64,000 nt of DNA from Purshia tridentata (lineage: Eukaryota; Streptophyta; Magnoliopsida; Rosales; Rosaceae): assembly GCA_003254885.1 (NCBI GenBank), contig QANT01001460.1:1-64000 (forward strand), given 5' to 3'. This document shows, piece after piece, positions 51,701 to 60,859 of the stretch. Positions within the stretch are counted from its first letter, which is position 1. Every line of letters starts with the position of its first letter. The translations under genes were made by a program, and so were the position numbers. Under the pieces are notes generated by a model. That model searched no databases. It saw only the letters and a list, made by a program, of their open reading frames with translations, and was not told the DNA's origin.

Positions 51701-52675
51701 CTTCTGTCAATTTATTTGCCTTTGTGATCACCTCATTCAGTGGCTTTAAAAATTCAGCCAACCCTGCACTGTCAGGTTTCTGCAGAACAAGTAAAAATTC
51801 CATTAGAATAACAGAATTTGTTTTCCCAGGAAAGGTACCAGATACAACACAATAAAAGTAGTATATGTAAAATATCTAACTCGTTCTACTATCCAAATTC
51901 AAATTCCATCTTAAATATTCTTAGTCAGAATTGCAGCATCTCTATCAATCAACTCTAATTTATTACTAACATTTCATTCAACAATCTCTCCACTACAAAT
52001 TTTCACCAACAAATCCTGTAATTCTAGTTAACTATGCAGCAAATCCACACGACCAATAAGAAGAAATGAACATGCACCCAATCAGATACAAACACAACAA
52101 TATAGCATATTCCTTTCATGGTTCCTGCACATAATCGATCGCGTTTTCGACCCAACTAATATTTAAAATGAAAGACACTATTCTGGACTCCGATTCTAGA
52201 TTTCACAAGCTAAAAGTAAACCCGTCCCCATTTCTATATAACCAAACCATCCATATCTAAATCCAAAAATTCAGCCCCACAAGAAATGAAACAAAAAAAA
52301 AATTATAAAAACAAGCACTCAAAAAACTACAAGCTCATCACAAAACAAAACCCAAAAAAAAAAAAATTAAACGTATATTATGAAAGCCTTGTGAGTTACA
52401 CTGACCTGAGTTTGCTTAATCTTGGTAAGCAGGTCCTTCTGAACAGCGAAAGCCTGCTGGAGAATCTTGGTGACGTCCAAGACCTGCCCCCCAATCTTTT
52501 CTGCGGCGGCCGAAACCCTACCCAGGTATTGCTCGATCAGATCCCCAAAAGCCACCACCGAAGGATCCAGCGGCGCGTCATCGCCACTCGCCGCCGCAGA
52601 GGCACCGCCAGAAAATGACAGCGCCTCCAGACGCGTCACCGCCGATTCCAGCCTCTGTATCAGCTTCTCCTCCAT
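48795..52675 (-). CDS. CAP1: Cyclase-associated protein (CAP/Srv2)
   Basis: Actin-monomer handling protein that recharges and recycles G-actin in the cytosol. Ten coding exons, minus strand: 52406-52675, 51611-51779, 51456-51520, 50950-51259, 50728-50872, 50519-50628, 50297-50352, 50159-50215, 49761-49904, 48795-48884; 471 aa (Arabidopsis CAP1 about 476). The N-terminal helix starts MEEKLIQRLESAVTRLEAL; the helical folded domain spans about 45-200 (WIAYTGKECG, PNHVEWAKAVKEL); a proline tract (APAPPPPPS) and WH2-like stretch follow; the C-terminal CARP beta-helix covers about 310-471 (KWVVENQVG, KVNNITLDKC, VDNTAGCQFYLSKDAL). Exon 1 is GC-rich and the start fits the family. It shares orientation with the three genes to its left. 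Confidence 0.96.
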
Positions 52676-55600
52676 ATCGCAAGCCCAAAGTCTCTCTCGC
52701 TCTCTGCGCGTCTCGCTCTGTCTGTATGTCTGTTCTCTACGGTTAGATTGGATCTGAGTGTGAGTGGTGTGGCCGTTAAAATTAGTAGAATGTGTGCTAG
52801 TGCTCGTTTATATTTTGCTTTTTTTTGTTTTCTTTATTTATTTATTTTTTGTTTTTCGGGGTCTTTTTTTCTGACGCCGAAAGGTGGAAAGCGAATTTTG
52901 ATTTGGCGGGTGTAATCTGAGTCTCGCGCGCGGGTTTGGGGGTTTTGGCTTAAAGAGAAGATGGGACACGTGGCGGACACCGAGCGAATCTTGGCTGTTC
53001 GTGCGTTGTTGAACACCTCTGAATTTTTGCGTGTGCAAGTCCGACCGGATAGTAGCGTTAATGTATGGTGGGGCCTTGGATATTTGCGTGTGACCTAAGT
53101 GATTCCCGTTGATATTTTGCATATGATCCAAGTATTGGTGGCATTAATTATTAATTTCAAGTTTTCAACTTTATAAAGCTTAGTTAATGTGATTTTTTTC
53201 TTTTTCTTTTGGCCATGATTGTGCTTATTTATTTATGTATGAGCACTTTATATATTTTTTTTATTTAAAATCATAAAAATTTACGTGATATTTTAAAGAG
53301 AACTGATTATAATAATTGAGACATATTCAACGGATGCATTGGATTCAATTTTATGGGAGCATAGATTGGCTTATGAGTGCAATTAGCATTAGACTGGTAT
53401 GATGGTACATTGATACAAGCATTTGTGAGAAAGAAAGGGAAAGAGAGAGAAAGGAGGGCAAGTCGTGGTGAGAAAATTGGGATGGAAGGGTGGTCAGTGG
53501 GCAGGGATCCAGTGGGGGATGGGAGGAGTGTGTTGGTTTTTGGAAATTTTATTTTGAGTAAAATGCATCATTAGTTTACTTATTTTTACATTTTGTTCTT
53601 GTTTATCTACAATCTAATTTTTGTTTCAACTTAGTTTAGTTTATAATTGATGTGTTCCAATGTAGTTTATTTCGTCACTTGTGGACTAACATTCGTCTAT
53701 TTCCGTCACGTGCCGCACACATGATATTTTTTTGAGAATAGAAAAGTACTTTCAGAGAGAAAAAAATAGTTTGATAAAAGAAAAAACAAACAAAATTTGA
53801 AGACTCCACCCTCAACTCTTCCCACAGCATGTGGATTCCAACTCATTTGTCCCATAGAAGAGTTAATCCTGATTTGGTGTTGCTTTTGGGAGGGCCAAAG
53901 GAACTTTGAAAGGGGGTGAAAGCACTTATGTTTGAAATAATCTAGACTATATGTTGGTTACCAACGTAACACTAATTTGAAATCCAAAAATATCTGGATA
54001 TAAATACTATAAAAGTAGGATAACTTGGATAAGAATAGGAAATGTGTGTTACCAAAATAAAAAAACAAAAGAATTTGAGTCTGGTCCATCTAAAAAAGTG
54101 AGAAAAGCCCATGATATACCCTCGAACCTCTCGAGTGTTGAGGAAGCTTTTGGGCCTAGAGGGTTGAAGTATTCAGCAAGCATGACAGAACCATCATGTA
54201 TGTGGTTTTGAGTCAATGACTCAATGGTAATGAGGTTTCTGTTCCAACTTTCATACAGTTCGTTTAGGGTTTACAAGGAAGCATAAAGCATTTGATTTTT
54301 GAGTACTACTGGCACATTGCCATGGGAATTGAGATGGTCCACAAGCATGTGACTTTCCTGTCATATTAATTTGCAATCAAAAAGGGTCCTGTCTTGTAAC
54401 TTAAGGGTGCCAAAAGACAGACAAAAAGGAGGACGCTTTGATATCATATCTACCATTTCAAGGAGAATTCATTTTTCTGTCTACAGGGCCTGAGGCTTTG
54501 ATTGGGGCAGAGGGGGGCACAAAGACAAAATTTGATGCAGATAAAGTGTATGGATATGACCATAAAAAAATGGTATTGAAATAGAATTCTTAGCAAGGAC
54601 CACACCCATGGAAACCCTAGCTAGCCAGTACCTTTAAGTATACCTACTGGGATCCTAGCTATATATACGATGCAAATGGATAACTGAAGAAAATTAAAGT
54701 ATTTAATCCAAAACTAACCGACAATTACGTTGAGAGAATCGAAACCTACTTTTATTAGGACAACATAACTCTACATTCTCACATACTCGCTCAGGTGTAG
54801 CGAGACCAAAGTTAAATATATGTAAAATTTAAATTGAATGATATGGAGAAGGTGTGTGTGGCCACTTAATCTAGATTTAGTTCTGATACCATAAACTAAC
54901 AATGAATAAAGAGACAACATGGTATCTTGTGCTATTGGCAGCCTCCTCATTGCAATTCCCCCACCCTTGTCAAGTCCAGGTACAATGATTCATTTGATGG
55001 ATGCTGCCACGCTTACTAGTTTATATGTATGTTGACATGTGGGTAGGTACTTTTTATTGCTGCAACAATTAACAAGTATGGTCTACCACAAGGTCCACAA
55101 CAAACTTGACAGGCATTAGATACCATAATTTGGTCTACCACAACATCATTTGAATCTATTTCACTTTTATTAGCCTTGCTTTTCAAAATACACAATGTCC
55201 AATGCTATCCTCCTCTTGCTTGTATTATATATGTTCTAAAATAGATAGGTTATGAGATTGAGTAGCCCTAGTCTCTCTACTCTCACACACAAACACACAC
55301 CTCTTGCTTCTTGTTGGCAGCCACCACACTCAAGGTTTGCCTCTATATGAACACAAGCTATTATTAATGTTATTTGGTTATCATTTTTGGATTACGTTTG
55401 TTGTGATATCTGGAGAATCCAACATTTGTTATTAGAGTAAAACTACTCTTTTTGATCATGACTGTGTTGATTTTATACTAATATGAACGCAGACATATCG
55501 GATGGTCAAAAATCTATACTCTAAGATGGAAAAAAGCTAACCCTTCAGATCCAAGAGTCAACTAGTTCCACTGCATTTTGACTTTATCTCCAGGAATAGC

Positions 55601-55687
55601 TATGATTGCAAACTATCCAGCAGAAGACAATGGACTTGGAGTTTACAGGAGCATCAAACAATGGAGACCCAATTGATTCCAAAGCTC

Positions 55688-56056
55688 CAGGTTCCTGGAA
55701 AAGCAGTTGGAAGCCAAAGAGCTTAATTTTAACTCGCAGATGGAATTCAAAGCTAACGAAGTATTGGATGGAATCGAGAAATTGATCGAAGAGAAACTAC
55801 AAGAAGTTTAAGAGGGTAAGAACTTTTTGGATTCGTTTAAGTTATTGATTTAAGAATATAGGAAGATTGTTCCTCTATATTCTTGAATCAATAACTTAAG
55901 CGAATGCAAAAGGTTCTTACCCTTTTCAATTCGTTGTAGTTTCTCTTGGATCAAATTCTCAGTTCCATCCAATATATCGTTGGCTTTGGATTCCATCAGC
56001 GAGTTAAAGTTAAGCTCGTCGACTTCCAAGTTCAAATTGGTTCTCTTGGAACCGCA
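55688..56056. repeat. Inverted duplication with short loop (hairpin locus)
   Basis: The left arm 55688-55862 and the right arm 55872-56056 are reverse complements at roughly 80% identity, separated by a loop of about 9 bp. Next to the loop the pairing is nearly continuous for 30 bp (TTAAGTTATTGATT-AAGAATATAG). Read outward, both arms encode versions of one helical peptide (ELNFNS-ME-KAN), the right arm open and the left arm interrupted. Confidence 0.88.
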
Positions 56057-56173
56057 GCTCTGCATTTTTATAGGAGAAATTTGTGTATAAACTTCATGTT
56101 GAAGCACTTGTGATTTATTAATTTGGAATTGAAATAAGTACCAAAGGCTACAGATCTGATCTGATCTATTCAT
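55850..56173 (-). CDS. Unrecognised 107-aa coiled-coil-like reading frame
   Basis: An open frame lying on the right arm of the inverted duplication. An internal Met begins MQSCGSKRTNLNLEVDE; the rest is a charged amphipathic helix (SLMESKANDILDGTENLIQE, then KLQRIEKGKNLL). I do not recognise a family. Related pieces occur in the left arm, at about 56440-56640 and weakly at 57846-57940, all more decayed. It may be a decayed member of a small gene family rather than a working gene. Confidence 0.25.
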   Translation of the reverse strand: MNRSDQICSLWYLFQFQINKSQVLQHEVYTQISPIKMQSCGSKRTNLNLEVDELNFNSLMESKANDILDGTENLIQEKLQRIEKGKNLLHSLKLLIQEYRGTIFLYS

Positions 56174-56420
56174 GTTTAGGATTCCTTTTAAAGTCCATTA
56201 CTAGGCTGACAGCAGATCATGCATTAAAAATTGCTCTAGATTTCATTTAAAACTGACAAATAACTGGATATATTCTTAACAGACGTGACATGCAAAAAAT
56301 ATAAAAGTATGTACAAGCTCATCTATAATTGTGATGCTGACTATAATCAGCAAAATCTATCAGATATTTAGATCAAGTAAAAAATTTACAAGAATATTAT
56401 ATGCACATTCGCAGAAAATA
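56107..56420. repeat. Local duplication, copy 1
   Basis: Matches 57497-57780 over about 300 bp, sharing ACAGATCTGATCTGATCT, GATCATG-ATTAAAAATTGCT and TCTATCAGAT blocks, in direct orientation 1.4 kb apart. Divergence is substantial. Confidence 0.75.
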
Positions 56421-57496
56421 GGTGAAGCAGTTGGAAAGAAATATGATGCTGAAGCAGTGGGAAGCTCTGATCGAGCTAACTTCAACTCATTGATGGAGTC
56501 CAAGCCAACAAAATTTTGCATGAAATTCGGAAATTGATGGTAGAAAAACTACAAGAAATTTAAAAGGGCAAGAACTTGTTGGGTTCGCATCAATTATATT
56601 GATTCAAGAAAATTGTTCCTCTATATTCAATTGAATCAAAACTTAAGTCAATTCCTACCCTCTTAAACTTTCTGTAATATTGACGGCGCCACCTTAATCA
56701 ATACATAGGAAGCTATTGCAAAACAAAGGATGCGCCATACACTTTGTAACAACACAAGTGAGAGATTTGATATCATATTGTGTACCAGGGAGATTCTCTT
56801 ATGCAGAAGTGTCATGCGGAAGCTGTGCGGGAGAATCATCTCATCCACAGGATGAGAAAGTATAGGCGCTCGGTTATACTTTTTTCAACAATGGTATACT
56901 TACTATATTTTCATATTATAATTTTATATTACTTTACGTGGTAACCTACATAACATTCATATATTAGACACTAAAAAAATAAAAATAAGTAAAAATCATA
57001 TCTAGTACAATGATGACACATAAGATAGTCTAATAAATGTGGTAAAAATAATATTATTGTACTTTTTTTTTTATGCACTTACACACATGCGTAAGCTTAT
57101 GCAGAAGAAAAGCTTCTTTGTGTACCATATCTTTAAAAAAGGTCAGATACAATGCAGAACTAAAATAGATACCAAATTGGTCATTTGGGCCCATTTAAGG
57201 GCCACTTAAATTGGGCCAAAACAAAGGGCTTCAATTTAAGTACAATATCTTTTTTTGGGCCGGTAATTTAAGTAAAATATCAACAATACTCACTTCGGCT
57301 TAAATTGTACCAAAAGCCAACAAAGTTGAACTTCGTTGTTCTCCAACAAAATCCTTTGTAGGGAACTCACAAATGCATTGTTGTTAGTTCACACTTCTAA
57401 CTACAACCATTCTAGCGTTCACACTTTTACATGAATGCATTAAGCACGGATATGACCAAAGAGGCTTCAGACCTCTTTCTACCACAAACGCTTGTG

Positions 57497-57780
57497 ATTA
57501 ATTTATTAATTTCCAATTAAAATAAGTCCTATGGAAGACAGATCTGATCTGATCTGTTCAGGTTTAGCTTTCAAAGTCCAGATCATGTATTAAAAATTGC
57601 TCTGATATCATATAAATTCACAAAGAAATGGATATTCTTAATAGACTTACTTCACATATAAAAAAATGCAACTATTTACGTTCTCTTCTATAAGTATATG
57701 CTAAATATATCAACAAATTCTATCAGATCAAGTTAGAAAAGGTTTTAAAATATAATATATGCAAATTCAAGGATTGTAAT
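57497..57780. repeat. Local duplication, copy 2
   Basis: Second copy of the block described for 56107-56420. It is followed at about 57846 by a short stretch that could encode a helical peptide (AIQELNMSLESDGTLIAEIK), suggesting that the duplication once carried part of the same unrecognised gene family. Confidence 0.7.
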
Positions 57781-58374
57781 TTATTCACTATATACTAATG
57801 GAGAATCAGGATACGAAGTTCGGGTGTGCAACCTTTATATTAATTGGAATCTGACGCACATGAGGTTATTACCGCGATCCAGGAGTTGAACATGTCTTTG
57901 GAATCGGATGGGACGTTGATTGCTGAAATCAAGCACTTAGCTAGTATGTTTAGATTCTTTTAATTTTTTTTTAGTCCTCGTATTTGTAATTAACCATGCA
58001 GCGAATGTATCTGCAATGTTTGTTTTGTCTTGGTCAGATCAACTAGATCAACTGGTTGGAACTTGGAAGGTACGTTTGTCCTAGCTAGCTAGTTGGCTCG
58101 TGTGTTGGTGGATGATGTATCATCCTCTTGAATAATGAAATTTCTCCCTTTATGGTCCTTCAAATAAGGTATATGATATATCCCATTTTAGTTATAATGT
58201 ACCAGATATCACTTGTGGAATTCAATTTGCATTGTGGTTTGAATTCAATTTGCATTGTAGCTTGTACGTTAAATCGGAAACTATTTAACTATTTGATTAA
58301 TGATTATCATTTCAAGTGTTTATCGAATTTTCTATATTTGTCTATGTATTTAATTTAGATCTATCTTAATCAGT

Positions 58375-58738
58375 CACCTTCCAATGAAGGATCTTGGGAT
58401 CCCCTTGTGGGGCCCACATGAGTTGTTTTGTATTGATATCGTTTATTTTTTACGTTATAGATCATCTTTGTAAAAAATTAGTCAAATAAAAAATTATTTG
58501 CCTATCTAACTTTGATTAAACAAATAGATAAATAAAATATTTTCGATGAAACCGTCCATTTGTTTAATCAAAGTTAGATAGACAAATAATTTTCAATTTG
58601 ACTAAGTTTTTGTAAAGATAATTTATCAATGAAGATGTAAAAAATGAACGGTTTTAATCGATACAAAAATACTCGTGTGGACCCCATAAGGAGATCTCTC
58701 ATTTAGTGTTAAACGAAGAACCCCTCATTGAAAGGTCT
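58375..58738. mobile_element. Foldback MITE
   Basis: The left half and the reverse complement of the right half align almost throughout: termini CACCTTCCAATGAAGG versus GACCTTTCAATGAGGG, and centre CTATCTAACTTTGATTAAAC in both arms. Arm length is about 150-170 bp around a short AT-rich centre. A target duplication was not found, so the superfamily is open. Confidence 0.8.
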
Positions 58739-59080
58739 TTATTGTCTTAATAGTTCATGATTTGTCAGAATTTTTGCATGAGGATCTTTGAATAAAGAAT
58801 TGAAAATAAGTGGCTACGATCGTTAAACTAGTGGTCTCGCAAATAATACCTTATTATGGCTAAAATAAGATATATATATCTCATTTGAAAAATGATTTTT
58901 AATAAAGACATCGAGGACTTAAATTAAGATACATAAAGATCGATACTAGAAGATACATATTTTGAAGATATTATTGAAATTATGAAATTTCATAAATACA
59001 AACACAAAGCCATCAAATTGATCGATCAACATAATCTCTCTGCTTCGTACCATATTATAGTGGCCTAATATAACAGATTT

Positions 59081-59432
59081 TGCTTCAAGTTAGTACTCCA
59101 ACTAAAAAATAGCAATGTACTGTTTTGCTAAAAGGATTTTACCATTTAGGCCCAGTTTGGTATTGCTGTGCTGTAAAGATAATCACTTTTATTTTTGTTG
59201 TGAAAATAATCAGTTGTGAGAAATTTCATTAAATATGACCGATTCTTCGAACTGATTCCAGAATAAGCTAAAATGAGAAGTTGCTCCACACCAACTTCTC
59301 ATTTTAGCTTCCAATGACAGTTATTTTTTAAAAAAAGCTGAAATTTTTTATTTTACCAAACANTGCTTCAAGTTAGTACTCCAACTAAAAAATAGCAATG
59401 TACTGTTTTGCTAAAAGGATTTTACCATTTAG
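59081..59432. repeat. Identical 69-bp direct repeats flanking a MITE and an N
   Basis: The 69 bp starting TGCTTCAAGTTAGTACTCC occur at 59081-59149 and 59364-59432 with no difference. The second copy starts directly after an undetermined base at 59363. This looks like an assembly join rather than biology. Confidence 0.85.
59150..59362. mobile_element. MITE with incomplete right terminus
   Basis: The left end (preceded by G) reads GCCCAGTTTGGTATTGCTG; the right end, reverse-complemented, reads TGTTTGGTAAAA and stops at the N, so the outermost GGCC part is missing. An internal palindrome CTAAAATGAGAAGTTG/CAACTTCTCATTTTAG folds into a hairpin. Class not assigned. Confidence 0.6.
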
Positions 59433-60859
59433 TATTTAATCCAGATTTTCATTAAATAAAAAGCCATAGAAATTTGTCTTACTAACACCCTAATATATAT
59501 GACCTAAATATCAGTAAATCCCCATTCCAAAATACATCTCTAATTCTCTACAAATACTACATAAATATCTTTTGGGGCTTCCCTTGATGTATAGGGCCGA
59601 AGGTGGTCGCTCTCTCCTACTAAATACCGATTGACTTCACTCATTAATGCAGGGGATGTTAATGTACTTCTCAAAAAAAGAAAAAGAGAAACAGTGTACC
59701 TCAAACAAACAGTACTGCTTGAACGAGTCCACACAAGTCTCATATTTAATAAGCTCCAACAAGCAATAATAGAAATAGTTTAATCGAGACATCTTCTTAC
59801 TGCTTAATTTTTTGTTTTTTGTTTTCGTTTTTTTCTGATAAATAGATAGTAACATTGAACTAAATGAGAGATACAAATTTGCAAGGGACATACCCAGAAG
59901 ATTAATTACCACCCGAAAAAAGTGAAAAGCATGCTGAGGGCAATGAATAACCCAACGCTAGAATAATTAACCAACAAGGTTTAACAACTAAACTAAACCA
60001 AACAAATGCACAACATTGCCCAACAAAAGTTAAAGTTTACCAAAACATTCACTGCAAATTAAACTTAGAATAACCAAACACGCACGTCCCAGTAAAGAAC
60101 CAACCCAAATGCCAGAGCTTGAAAGATACTAAACCCAAAGGAAGTGGCACAATCACCAACAAAAGGAAATTAAGACAACTATCTTACACAGCAAGTAACA
60201 ATGGACTAAACTTGAAACAATGGTCCGAAGCATTAAACCCCAAAACCTTGGCATGTAGCAAGCAATGCAGAAAGACACCAGCAAATCTCCATGGTGGCGC
60301 GTGAACACCACCTGTATCCCCAAAAACCGAAGCTCCAACCAGAGAGGGCAGCAACTGAAAGAGAGGGACCATAAATCAAATTTGGGAAACCAAAAAGAAG
60401 AAGAAACAAAGGAAGGTAGATCTATAGCAGGACAGACACTCAGAACAACAGCAGCCTCCCCATGACCATTAACAAAAACCGACAACCCATCTAGTGGCCA
60501 TGACCTACAAGCTCTCTCCATAACGTGCTAAGATCCTTTGCAATCTCAATAGCCATGGCCTCTCCCCACGTATGGGGCCGAGTCACTCAAGCCAAGTACG
60601 TGAACAATTCTAATACCATGAAAGATTATAACCAACCTAAAACTAATTAATAATTAATAAAGACGTCCAAGACCTTATAAACTATTATGAAAGACTCTGG
60701 ATCTCTTAACACAAATAGTGAGAATCTCCTATAATTCACCCAACTTATTTCTACTGTATTTTTTAAAAACAATTAGGCACATGCTGTTGCTTATAAGTTA
60801 TAATTAGTTCGATGCAAACATTTATTTTGGTACTAAAATTTTTCAGTTTTCTACCCACC

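Larger units (their letters stand above)
52676..60859. other. Gene-poor spacer between CAP1 and the CNGC gene
   Basis: The first 400 bp hold the CAP1 leader (CT-rich) and promoter. From about 53100 to 55600 I see no gene or clear repeat; a sequence resembling the complement of a Met-tRNA primer site at 54881-54895 has no LTRs beside it. 55688-57780 holds an inverted duplication and related copies. 58375-59432 holds foldback elements. 59440-60859 contains only weak reading frames and the CNGC 3' flank. Confidence 0.55.

Noticed and set aside
54881-54895. Sequence like the complement of a Met-tRNA primer-binding site (copia/TRIM-like)
   Set aside because: No paired terminal repeats or purine tract nearby; a near-match of this length can occur by chance.
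59081-59432. 69-bp direct repeats taken as a target-site duplication
   Set aside because: Far too long for any transposon class; the adjoining N and missing element end favour an assembly artefact.
60153-60521. 122-codon minus-strand frame, Leu/Phe/Cys-rich
   Set aside because: I considered a LINE 3' remnant or a small membrane protein, but could not identify reverse transcriptase, RNase H, a poly-A tail or any family signature.
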